Source of the DNA: Bacteroidota bacterium
GTDB lineage: Bacteria > Bacteroidota > Bacteroidia > Bacteroidales > B39-G9
Reading direction: 5' to 3'
Length of the DNA: 6,833 bases
NCBI GenBank assembly: GCA_003648455.1
Contig: QMPG01000173.1
Coordinates: forward strand, 1-6,833
Shown one piece after another: positions 1-6,833 of this stretch; position 1 is the first letter of the stretch, and every line of letters begins with the position of its first letter. Position numbers and translations under genes: made by a program. Under the pieces are notes generated by a model that saw only the letters and a program-made list of their open reading frames with translations, searched no databases and was not told the DNA's origin.

Positions 1-7
1 AGCTATT

Positions 8-50
8 CCACAAAGGAACACGGAGTTCTCACTAAGTTTCACAAAGAAAA
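8..50. repeat. Short degenerate CAC-AG repeat, about 10.5-bp period
   Basis: Four units each begin with CAC and carry AG five to six bases later, starting at 9, 19, 30 and 40. Spacings are 10, 11 and 10 bases, so two units make a 21-bp super-repeat (8-27 against 29-48, with most positions shared). One frame is open through the repeat (codons with first base 1, 4, 7 and so on) and would give a peptide with H-K-E and H-G-V, but it stops at 61-63 and has no start codon in the window. From memory, similar CACAAAGG-like stretches precede GxxExxY genes in many genomes; that link is recollection, not something visible here. The repeat may continue beyond the left edge. Confidence 0.5.
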
Positions 51-55
51 ATTAA

Positions 56-396
56 TTATCTAAAAAGATTATTGATTGTGCAATAGAGGTACACAGACAT
101 TTAGGTACGGGTTTATTAGAATCTGCTTATCAGGAATGTTTATTCTATGAGTTAAAACAAGTAGGTTTAAATGTTAAAAAAATAAAACCAATGCCAATTG
201 TTTATAAAGAAGTAAAACTATACCATGGATATAGAATAGATTTATTAGTTGAAGAAAAAGTAGTAATTGAAACAAAAACAGTGGAAACACTTAATGATGT
301 TCATACTGCACAAGTACTTACTTATTTAAAGTTGGCTTACTTTTAAACTTTCATGTAGCAGTACTTAAGAATGGTATTAAAAGATTGATAAATTAA
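56..396 (+). pseudogene. GxxExxY family protein, frameshifted and without a start codon
   Basis: The frame from 56 to 346 encodes a recognisable GxxExxY protein (PD-(D/E)xK nuclease-like family, function unknown). Visible features are the N-terminal K-I-I-D-C-A-I-E-V-H-R-H-L-G stretch, the name-giving motif G-L-L-E-S-A-Y at 110-130, and the putative nuclease core R-I-D-L-L-V then V-V-I-E-T-K, with Asp codon 239-241, Glu 269-271 and Lys 275-277. The frame ends at TAA 344-346, too early for the family. Shifting by one base at about 331-336 restores the expected tail, L-L-L-N-F-H-V-A-V-L-K-N-G-I-K-R-L-I-N, ending at TAA 394-396. Restoring one G in the TTGG at 332-335 gives K-L-G-L-L-L-N-F. Family members as I recall them have about five more residues before that G-L-L, so the true lesion may be a deletion of about 16 bases between two K-L codon pairs. 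At the 5' end a TAA at 53-55 closes the frame before any ATG, so the start is also lost or lies in another frame. Whether it is a true pseudogene or carries sequencing errors is open; the family identity is solid. Confidence 0.8.
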
Positions 397-439
397 TATC
401 AGCACCTCAAAATAAAATTTAGCCATTTCTCTTTCGCTC

Positions 440-493
440 AACTTTACGAACTTTATAAACTTTTAACTTTTTGAACTTTATTTTATTAACTTT
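440..493. repeat. Spaced AACTTT array, six copies in 54 bp
   Basis: AACTTT occurs at 440, 449, 458, 465, 474 and 488, so the spacing is 9, 9, 7, 9 and 14 bases with AT-rich spacers. The last copy forms the body of the -7 promoter box of uvrA. The array fills the leader between the GxxExxY pseudogene and uvrA. It may be a simple low-complexity leader, a binding array, or a set of degenerate -7-like boxes; the sequence alone does not decide. Confidence 0.6.
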
Positions 494-494
494 G
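471..494 (+). promoter_or_regulatory. Bacteroidota-type promoter of uvrA
   Basis: TAACTTTG at 487-494 matches the Bacteroidota -7 consensus TAnnTTTG at every fixed position. The only upstream TTG that could act as a -33 element is at 471-473, leaving 13 bases between the boxes, shorter than the usual 17-23, so the upstream element is weak. Transcription would begin near 499-503. That argues against the TTG codons at 471 and 492 as translation starts and favours TTG 531 or a codon close to it. Confidence 0.5.
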
Positions 495-530
495 CATTCT
501 TGTAATATATATAAAACAATACACAAAAAA

Positions 531-1481
531 TTGATAAAAAAAAGCAATAATTCACACAATATTAATGTATTAGGTGCAAGAGTTCATAATCTTAAAAACA
601 TTGATGTTAAAATACCACGCAAGAAGTTAACTGTAATTACAGGACTTAGTGGCAGTGGAAAATCATCATTAGCTTTTGATACTATCTATGCCGAAGGACA
701 AAGAAGGTATATTGAAACTTTTTCGGCTTATGCTCGTCAATTTATTGGAAAACTGGAACGCCCCGACGTTGACAAAATCACCGGATTGAGCCCTGTTATT
801 GCTATTGAACAAAAATCAACAAACAAAAATCCTCGTTCTACTGTTGGCACAATTACTGAGATTTACGATTTCTTACGTTTGCTTTATGCAAAAGCCGGCA
901 TAGCTTATTCGTACATATCAGGCGAAAAAATGGTGAAATATACCGATGAAAAAATATTAGAAATCATTAATCAGGACTACGCCAATAAAAAAATCATTCT
1001 ATTATCGCCAATAGTAAAAGGAAGAAAAGGACATTATAAAGAATTATTAGATCAAACTCGCAAAAAAGGTTTTTTATATACTCGCATCGATGGTGAAATA
1101 AAAGAACTGACATACGGCTTAAAGCTCGATAGATACAAAACGCACAACATTGAAATTGTTATTGATAAACTAAAAATTGATAACAAAGACTCAAAAAGGC
1201 TAAAAGAATCTATTCAGTTGGCTATGCAATATGGAAAAGGTGTTATAAATATTCTTGACCATGAAACTAACTCTACAAGATTTTTCAGTCGCAACTTAAT
1301 GTGCCCAACAAGCGGAATTTCTTACGATGAACCGGCGCCTCATTCATTCTCTTTTAATTCGCCCAAGGGAGCTTGTCCAAAATGTAATGGACTTGGCACA
1401 ATTAATGAAATTGATATATCTAAAATTATTCCTGACGACAGTTTAAGCATAAACAAAGGCGGTATTGCTCCCATTGGCTAA
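531..1481 (+). pseudogene. uvrA: UvrA N-terminal fragment: Walker A of ABC I and first zinc site
   Basis: Numbered from TTG 531, this part holds the first Walker A (G-L-S-G-S-G-K-S-S, residues 38-46), then the [12 protein letters not shown] and S-A-Y-A-R-Q-F segments, and the E-R-P-D-V-D-K-I and S-P-V-I-A-I-E-Q stretches of the UvrB-binding region. The first zinc site follows, with Cys258 and the pair Cys282/Cys285. Where E. coli has Cys-x-x-Cys, the first half here reads C-P-T-S (258-261), so one ligand is Ser; I recall this being common in Bacteroidota UvrA and do not count it as damage. The chain ends after G-G-I-A-P-I-G at the TAA. It lacks the signature and Walker B of ABC I, so a 316-residue product could not complete an ATP site. 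Confidence 0.75.
1479..1481 (+). other. Premature in-frame TAA within uvrA
   Basis: The frame upstream (codons with first base divisible by 3) runs into TAA here and continues in the same frame, without another stop, to the natural TAA at 3366-3368. No insertion or deletion is needed to join the halves. TAA followed by T is an efficient termination context in bacteria, and all gene ends in the window use TAA, so recoding of TAA as sense is not supported. It is a nonsense mutation or a base-call error. Confidence 0.9.
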
Positions 1482-3368
1482 TACAAAAGCTCTCTAATAT
1501 TTTGGCAATTAGAAGCCATTGCATCAAAATATAAAATTTCATTATCGACACCAATAAAAAAGATTCCTGAAAATGTTTTAAATATAATACTTTATGGTTC
1601 TGATGAAACATTCAAATTGGGAAATACGCCACTTGGCTCATCTTCTAACTATTTTTTAAGTTTCGCAGGCATAATAAATTACATTACTGAACAAAAGACA
1701 GATAACGGTTCAAAGAGTAATCAAAAAAAATTTAGTTATTTTATTAAAAAAACAACTTGTCCGGAGTGCAATGGAAACAGGTTAAGAAAAGAATCGCTAT
1801 ATTTTAAAATTGCAGGCAAAAACATTTCTGAGCTTTCAAATATGGATATTGACGAGCTTTATGACTGGTTCGAAAATATTGAGGATAAACTCTCTGACAA
1901 ACAAAAAATAATATCGAAAGAAATTCTTAAAGAAATTCGCACACGATTAACCTTTCTTATTGATGTGGGATTAAATTATTTATCATTAAACAGAAGTGCG
2001 AGAAGTTTATCTGGTGGCGAAAGTCAGCGCATAAGACTTGCAACACAAATTGGTTCTCAATTAGTTAATGTTTTATATATTTTAGACGAACCGAGTATTG
2101 GCTTACACCAAAAAGACAATCTGAAACTCATCAACTCTCTTCAACAATTAAGAGATGCGGGTAATTCTGTAATTGTTGTTGAGCATGACAAAGATATGAT
2201 GCAGTGTGCCGATCATATTATTGATATGGGACCGTTTGCAGGAAAACATGGTGGAGAAATTGTAGCTCAAGGGACATCTGAAGAAATTATAAAATCGAAT
2301 AGTTTAACTGCACAATACCTGAATAATAAAAAACTTATTGAAGTACCCAAAAAACGCCGTGAAGGAAATGGCAAACATATAAAACTTTTTGGAGCACAAG
2401 GAAATAACTTAAAAAATATCACTGTTAATTTTCCTCTTGGTAAATTTATCTGCATAACAGGCGTTTCAGGAAGTGGTAAATCAACTCTTATTAATGAAAC
2501 ATTATATCCAATTCTCACACAACATTTTTATCGCTCTCAAAAGCAAGCTTTAAAATATGAAAAAATTAAGGGAATTGATTTTATCGATAAAGTTGTTGAA
2601 GTAAATCAATCACCTTTGGGAAAAACTCCACGATCAAATCCCTCAACTTATACAGGAATTTTTTCAGAGATAAGAAAGCTCTTTGAAAAATTACCGGAAT
2701 CTCAAATAAGAGGATACAAAGCCGGGCGTTTTTCATTTAACGTTAAAGGTGGCAGATGTGAAAGTTGCAGGGGCGCAGGTGTAAAAACTATTGAAATGAA
2801 TTTTTTACCCGACGTTTATGTTAAATGTGATGAGTGTAATGGAAAAAGATATAACCGTGAAACTTTAGAAGTTCGTTACAAAGGCAAATCAATTAGCGAC
2901 GTTTTGAATATGACTATCAATCAAGGTGTTGATTTTTTTAAAAATATTCCTAAAATTTTTATCAAACTTAAAACCTTACAAGAAGTTGGTTTAGGTTATA
3001 TCACTTTAGGACAAGCATCGACAACCCTCTCGGGTGGAGAAGCACAAAGAGTTAAACTTGCCTCGGAACTCTCAAAACGTGACACAGGTAAAACTCTATA
3101 TATTCTCGATGAGCCAACCACAGGTTTGCATTTTGAAGATATTAATGTTTTGCTAAAAGTATTGAATAAACTTGTTGATAAAGGAAATACTATTATTGTT
3201 ATTGAACACAATATTGATGTTATTAAAATGGCTGACCACATTATTGACCTTGGTATTGATGGTGGAAAAAATGGTGGCGAAATAATTTGTACAGGAACAC
3301 CCGAACAAATTGCTCAAAATAAAACTAGTTATACCGCCAAATTTCTTAAAGAAGAATTGTCAAAATAA
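1482..3368 (+). pseudogene. uvrA: UvrA C-terminal fragment: rest of ABC I and all of ABC II
   Basis: Numbering continues from TTG 531. It contains the C-P-E-C zinc knuckle (Cys410/Cys413), the ABC I signature L-S-G-G-E (493-497) and Walker B L-D-E-P (Asp519, Glu520). Next come the second Walker A G-V-S-G-S-G-K-S-T (644-652), the zinc module Cys743-x2-Cys746 with Cys766-x2-Cys769 (19 residues between the pairs), which is linked to damaged-DNA handling, the ABC II signature L-S-G-G-E (833-837) and Walker B (Asp860, Glu861). All of these key residues are present. If translated separately it would need an internal start, such as TTG 1617 (G-N-T-P-L-G follows), with no obvious ribosome-binding sequence. 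It would lack the first Walker A and the UvrB-binding region, so independent repair function is unlikely. Confidence 0.8.
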
Positions 3369-3377
3369 GAGCCCATT

Positions 3378-3413
3378 CTGAAAAGTTTTTTTCGTTCTTT
3401 TTCTACTTTTCGG
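3378..3413. terminator. Possible bidirectional terminator hairpin between convergent genes
   Basis: CTGAAAAGT (3378-3386) can pair with ACTTTTCGG (3405-3413), giving a 9-bp stem with one G-U pair and an 18-base T-rich loop. It sits 10 bases after the uvrA stop and about 63 bases beyond the stop of the leftward ABC gene, where a shared terminator would be expected. The stem is AT-rich, the loop is long, and neither side has a clean run of T after the stem. The call therefore depends mainly on position. Confidence 0.3.
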
Positions 3414-3475
3414 TGTGGACTCAAATAATATATATTTTAGCAGTATAAAATCACATTTTAGCTCTTGCCAAAATT

Positions 3476-6400
3476 TTAACGTTTTATTTTCAACTTTAAA
3501 TTACCAAAGCCCTCAATTGCTTTTCTTAACCAATCATATAAAAGAGTAAAATACAAAACAAATACAAATAACCATATCACAATAATATCAAACCAAAAAG
3601 TATCAATAGTCAAACCAAAAATATTTTTTACCGGAGCATAAAAATGAGCTCTTCCATAATTTGATTCAGGGTTCTTATAAATTGGATCCATCATTTGTAA
3701 CAACCTGTCGTCTGTTTCATATATTTTATGTATTTCTTGCTTATTTTTTAACAATGCATCTAAACAAACGTTGTGATAATCATTTTTTAATTTGTCAAGA
3801 TTATTTTTACCTCCAAGTTTTTCAATTAATTCTTCGTATGTAAAATCAATATTATCTGTAGCATTATTAAACTTTCTCATATAAAATTTCTTCTCTTGAC
3901 GCAGATATTTCTGAGCAGCATTAGAAATTTTATTATTAAATGAATTAATATTTAAACTATCAATAAATTTAAATTGGTGTTCCTTATTTTGTTTAACAAG
4001 AAGATTTATTTCATTTTTAATTATTCTTAAATCTTTAATTGTTTTTTCTTTTTCAATATTTTGAGCAACATTTCTTTCACAATTTTCAATTTTTGTTTGA
4101 AGTGTTGGTATTAGAAAAGAATTTTTGAAAGCTGCATTACTTTTTTCTTTTTCATAATAAAAAAAAATTTTATCAAATTTATTATTTTTAAATTGATTAA
4201 CAGCCATGGCTTCGTATGCCCAACGCGAAGTCATTAAATCACCCATAATAGGCACAAATTTATGAGACCCAATAAATTTATTCAGATTTTCATATCGAAC
4301 TGTTGTTCCGTTAAATAAGAGTTGTGGTACAATTATAAAAGGAATGAGAATATAAATAGTTACAACGGAATTTAAAGCAGAAGAAATATTTAAACCCAAG
4401 ATATTTGCAAAACACGATGTGGAAAATAAAATTAACCAATAAGCAAAAGTCATTCCCTTAATACCCATTATTAAATTGCCAACAATAATAAACGAAATTG
4501 TTTGAATAGCTGATAAAGCAAACATTATTAAGACTTTTGAATTTATATAACTAAACCTGCTTAAATTAAGGAATTTTTCTCGTTTAAGCAGCTGTCTGTC
4601 TTTAATAATTTCTTCGGCACTAACAGTTAGCCCAATAAACATAGCTGTTATAATACACATAAACATATAAATAGGAATATTTATATTTTCGCTAAAGACA
4701 TAAGTGTTTGAATCATCAGCTGTTCCACTAATATATTTTATGCTAAAAGCCAAAATAAGAGCTAATACAGGAGCTTCAGTAAAATTAATTAACAAATATT
4801 GTTTATTTGTAAGTTTTGATAATATATTACGAATGCTAAATATTTTAAACTGCTTAAATTTATGAGGAATTTTAAACCTATTTTCGGGTAATTCTTCATC
4901 CCCCTTTTTTTCTGAAAACTTGGCTTCAATATTTTCTTTATATAATTGATTCCATTCTTCGGGAGACATTTTACGGGTTCTGGTTAATTTCCCATATTCA
5001 TCAACTACTTTTGATTCAACAATTTTAAGAACTTGCTCTGGATTTACATTCCCACATGATGAACATTCGCTTTCGAGTGCATTCACATGGTTTGTCATTG
5101 TTTTAAAATAAACAACAGCCTCAACAGGATTTCCATAATAAATTAAGTACCCGCCTCTATCAAGAATTAATAATTTATCAAACATTTTATAAATATCTGA
5201 CGATGGTTGATGAATATTAATAATAACAAGCTTACCTTTTAATGCCTGCTGCTTAAGCAAATCCATTACAATTTCGGAATCCATTGATGATAAGCCGGAT
5301 GTAGGTTCATCAACAAAAAGAACAGATGGTTCTCTAATAAGTTCAAGAGCAATATTTAGTCGTTTTCGTTGACCTCCGCTAATAAATTTATTTAAAACAT
5401 CTCCAACTGTTAAATCTTTAATCTCAATCAAATCTAAATCTTCGAGTATCTTAGTAACTGCTTTTTCTAAATCTGTTTCACTAAAATCATCAAAACATAA
5501 TTTAGCGTTGTAGTATAAATTTTGATAAACAGTCAATTCTTCAATAAGCAAATCGTCTTGAGGGACAAAACCAATTACTCCCGATAATTTTTCTTTATTT
5601 TTATTAATATCTAATCCATTAATTGTAATACTTCCTTTTTGAGGGGTTAAATTACCGTTCAGAATATTTAAAAGTGTTGATTTGCCAACTCCACTCCCTC
5701 CCATTATGCCTATTAACTCGCCTCCTTGTTCAGAGAAATTAAAATTATGCAAGCCGTTTTCGCTATTTTTGAATCGGAATTCAACATCTTTAGCCGTAAA
5801 AATAACTTTCGATTTAATTTTTGAATGTAAAAATACCCCTTCAATGTCGCTATAATAAATTGTGTTAATACGAGAACCTCTAATTGTCGAACCTTTAGTT
5901 AAAATATATGAGCGATTTAACAAGATTATATGTCCGTTTAAATATAAGTTATCCTCCCCTATATATCTAAATACAAACATGTTTGTACAAACAATGTGTA
6001 AAACAAATATCTGTCCATTAAGCTTACTGTTCTCTATATGCTTAAATTCCGGGATTATTGGTTTCTTTTTGTTGTTTATTGTTAATATATTTCCCTTTAC
6101 AGGAACATTCTTCATAGAATCGAGAATAAACGCTTTGCTATTCAAATAGTCAGATTCGTCTATATTAAAAATATCAGATACTGTTTTAACAAAATCCAAC
6201 TCCTTGTCGGTTATTTCGGCACCATAACTAATAAACTCCAGTAATAAAAGTAAAACTAAAACCTTTTGTTCCTGTTGCAATTCTTCGTTAATCTGTTGGC
6301 ATATCATCAATACTTTAACTGAATTAACCGATGTTCTTTTCTTAACAAAGCTTCCATCTTTCTTCTTTGTACTACGATGATGAAAGGCTAAATATTCGTC

Positions 6401-6556
6401 AAATAAATTAAGATATTCGGTAACTTTTTCTTGATTAAGCTGTTGTTTCAAATATGATTCAACTATTGAACGTGATGTGTCGGAAACACCGTCTTTATTA
6501 ACGTTTGCAATTATTGCGAATAATCGCATTAGGGCTTTTAATATTGTTTCACTCAT
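3476..6556 (-). CDS. TerB-like/ABCG-type ABC transporter fusion protein (ATPase plus ABC-2 permease)
   Basis: This intact 1026-residue protein starts at ATG 6556-6554 and ends at TAA. The upstream bases are A/T-rich without a Shine-Dalgarno. Residues 1 to about 150 are helical and resemble TerB-like domains (L-M-R-L-F-A-I-I-A, N-S-V-K-V-L-M-I-C). About 170-245 is beta-rich (I-L-L-N-R-S-Y-I-L-T-K-G-S-T-I-R-G), in the place where some relatives carry an FHA domain. The ATPase has Walker A G-G-S-G-V-G-K-S-T (286-294), Q-loop Gln333, signature S-G-G-Q-R-K-R (393-399), Walker B D-E-P (416-418) and H-loop His449, all of ABCG type. A Cys498-x2-Cys501 site followed by G-N-V-N-P-E-Q comes next. Five membrane segments lie near 592-609, 627-646, 673-698, 703-726 and 731-750, then a soluble stretch of about 235 charged residues, probably outside the membrane, and a last segment near 987-1010. 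With ATPase and permease in one chain it should act as a half-transporter that dimerises. The substrate cannot be read from sequence; the TerB resemblance does not prove tellurite resistance. It converges on uvrA and has no operon partner here. Confidence 0.9.
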   Translation of the reverse strand: MSETILKALMRLFAIIANVNKDGVSDTSRSIVESYLKQQLNQEKVTEYLNLFDEYLAFHHRSTKKKDGSFVKKRTSVNSVKVLMICQQINEELQQEQKVLVLLLLLEFISYGAEITDKELDFVKTVSDIFNIDESDYLNSKAFILDSMKNVPVKGNILTINNKKKPIIPEFKHIENSKLNGQIFVLHIVCTNMFVFRYIGEDNLYLNGHIILLNRSYILTKGSTIRGSRINTIYYSDIEGVFLHSKIKSKVIFTAKDVEFRFKNSENGLHNFNFSEQGGELIGIMGGSGVGKSTLLNILNGNLTPQKGSITINGLDINKNKEKLSGVIGFVPQDDLLIEELTVYQNLYYNAKLCFDDFSETDLEKAVTKILEDLDLIEIKDLTVGDVLNKFISGGQRKRLNIALELIREPSVLFVDEPTSGLSSMDSEIVMDLLKQQALKGKLVIINIHQPSSDIYKMFDKLLILDRGGYLIYYGNPVEAVVYFKTMTNHVNALESECSSCGNVNPEQVLKIVESKVVDEYGKLTRTRKMSPEEWNQLYKENIEAKFSEKKGDEELPENRFKIPHKFKQFKIFSIRNILSKLTNKQYLLINFTEAPVLALILAFSIKYISGTADDSNTYVFSENINIPIYMFMCIITAMFIGLTVSAEEIIKDRQLLKREKFLNLSRFSYINSKVLIMFALSAIQTISFIIVGNLIMGIKGMTFAYWLILFSTSCFANILGLNISSALNSVVTIYILIPFIIVPQLLFNGTTVRYENLNKFIGSHKFVPIMGDLMTSRWAYEAMAVNQFKNNKFDKIFFYYEKEKSNAAFKNSFLIPTLQTKIENCERNVAQNIEKEKTIKDLRIIKNEINLLVKQNKEHQFKFIDSLNINSFNNKISNAAQKYLRQEKKFYMRKFNNATDNIDFTYEELIEKLGGKNNLDKLKNDYHNVCLDALLKNKQEIHKIYETDDRLLQMMDPIYKNPESNYGRAHFYAPVKNIFGLTIDTFWFDIIVIWLFVFVLYFTLLYDWLRKAIEGFGNLKLKIKR

Positions 6557-6833
6557 TTTATAAAAATTAAGTTTGTAACTTATTATGCAACAGCCATAAA
6601 TTATCTTTAGATTTTATCAGTAAATAAAAATAAGAATAAATTACCAGATTAGAACAATAATTATTCGTTTTTTATAAAGAAACAAACAAAACCCGCTCAT
6701 AATCAACAATCTATTTAACCCGAAAAATTCATAATTTTTCTACGCTTAAGAATTACCAACAAATTTGGTGTTTTTAAAACCCCAAATTTGGGTACTTCTA
6801 ATGCGGGGTTTCCCGCTTTACTTTCCACTATCC
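6557..6833. other. Non-coding right flank with small hairpins
   Basis: No gene is supported here. The segment upstream of the ABC gene (6557-6720) is very AT-rich and should contain its promoter, but I see only 7-of-8 matches to TAnnTTTG on the minus strand (6562-6569 and 6625-6632). From 6722 on there are several inverted repeats. GAAAAATT at 6722-6729 pairs with 6733-6740 around a 3-base loop. ACCAA at 6755-6759 pairs with 6765-6769 and is followed by five T. The 12-bp palindrome CCCAAATTTGGG lies at 6781-6792. A GC-rich hairpin follows at 6803-6816. Confidence 0.5.
6803..6816. repeat. GC-rich hairpin near window edge
   Basis: GCGGG (6803-6807) pairs perfectly with CCCGC (6812-6816) around a 4-base loop. 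In so AT-rich a region this stands out. It could be a terminator of a gene beyond the right edge, though no good T-run follows on either strand. It could also be the start of a dispersed palindromic repeat, since the sequence that follows (TTTACTTTCCACTATCC) keeps a different composition up to the window end. Confidence 0.35.

Larger units (their letters stand above)
531..3368 (+). pseudogene. uvrA: uvrA, excinuclease ABC subunit A, interrupted by an in-frame stop
   Basis: UvrA is the cytoplasmic dimeric ATPase that finds bulky DNA lesions and loads UvrB in nucleotide excision repair. Ignoring the internal stop, the frame from 531 is 945 codons, close to the usual length of about 940, and has both ABC modules and three Cys-rich zinc sites in normal order. 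The frame is broken by TAA at 1479-1481 (codon 317). The 45 codons after it are still UvrA-like (Y-K-S-S-L-I-F-W-Q-L-E-A-I-A), so one base change (for instance AAA, GAA or CAA to TAA) explains the break. The start is uncertain. No in-frame ATG precedes the conserved N-L-K-N-I-D segment; TTG codons exist at 471, 492 and 531. I chose 531 because it lies downstream of the likely transcription start and gives a normal short N-terminus. ATA at 534, followed by AAA AAA AGC, would look like an ordinary start if it were ATG. If the stop is real, neither half can be a working UvrA. Confidence 0.85.

Noticed and set aside
1302..1313. Loss of a zinc ligand in UvrA (C-P-T-S instead of C-x-x-C)
   Set aside because: I recall this variant in Bacteroidota UvrA, so it is probably lineage-normal and not part of the gene's decay.
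1479..1481. Recoding of TAA as a sense codon
   Set aside because: The 1026-residue gene next door has no internal TAA, all genes end with TAA, and no recoding element is visible.
1617..3368. A separate 583-residue UvrA-like gene starting at TTG 1617
   Set aside because: The frame is open and UvrA-like from 1482, and the same frame carries the N-terminal half. The TTG lies in the middle of a conserved stretch, so it is an arbitrary start and not a real gene boundary.
3427..3470. AT palindrome at 3427-3436 and two copies of ATTTTAGC in the convergent gap
   Set aside because: Short AT-only signals expected by chance at this base composition.
5862..6149. A 95-codon plus-strand frame opposite the ABC gene, and other antisense frames over uvrA and the ABC gene
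   Set aside because: They lie fully within well-conserved coding sequence on the other strand, show no recognisable protein pattern and have no promoter or neighbour support.
6562..6632. Minus-strand promoter candidates for the ABC gene: TAATTTTT (6562-6569, with TTG 18 bases upstream) and TATTTTTA (6625-6632)
   Set aside because: Each matches TAnnTTTG at all but the last position, in a region so AT-rich that such matches are expected by chance. The first would leave almost no leader before the ATG.
6641..6700. A 19-codon minus-strand frame with a hydrophobic C-terminus
   Set aside because: Too short and compositionally simple; no ribosome-binding context or known small protein recognised.
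1..6833. CRISPR array, tRNA, rRNA, riboswitch or transposase gene
   Set aside because: No regularly spaced long repeats, no cloverleaf or ribosomal RNA sequence, and no transposase motif was seen on either strand.

Overview
The window is AT-rich (clearly well under 40% G+C by eye) and looks like a chromosomal piece from a member of the Bacteroidota. This rests on a perfect TAnnTTTG-type -7 promoter box in front of uvrA, no Shine-Dalgarno sequence in front of the large leftward gene, the style of the UvrA protein, and a large ABC protein of a build I associate with that phylum. The assignment is an inference from sequence style, not from a marker gene.

Layout, left to right. (1) 1-396: a short degenerate repeat, then a broken gene of the GxxExxY family (a PD-(D/E)xK nuclease-like fold of unknown role). 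It has no start codon in frame and a one-base frameshift near its 3' end. (2) 397-530: a non-coding leader holding six copies of AACTTT at mostly 9-bp spacing; the last copy lies inside the promoter box of uvrA. (3) 531-3368 (+): a full-length uvrA reading frame (UvrA, the damage-recognition ATPase of nucleotide excision repair), split by an in-frame TAA at 1479-1481. The frame stays open and UvrA-like on both sides of that stop. No ATG fits the start. (4) 3369-3475: a 107-bp convergent gap with a weak hairpin. (5) 3476-6556 (-): an intact 1026-residue ABC protein that fuses a TerB-like helical domain, a beta-rich domain, an ABCG-type ATPase and an ABC-2 membrane domain in one chain. (6) 6557-6833: non-coding, with several small hairpins. 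The last is GC-rich and may be the edge of a dispersed repeat cut off by the window end.

The genes do not form an operon: uvrA and the ABC gene converge. The central question is whether the lesions in two adjacent genes (the frameshift in the GxxExxY gene and the nonsense codon in uvrA) are real decay or consensus errors. Everything else in both reading frames is well preserved, so the damage is either very recent or artefactual. I found no convincing new multi-gene system. The most unusual items are the interrupted uvrA, the spaced AACTTT array feeding into its promoter, and the TerB-ABCG fusion transporter.
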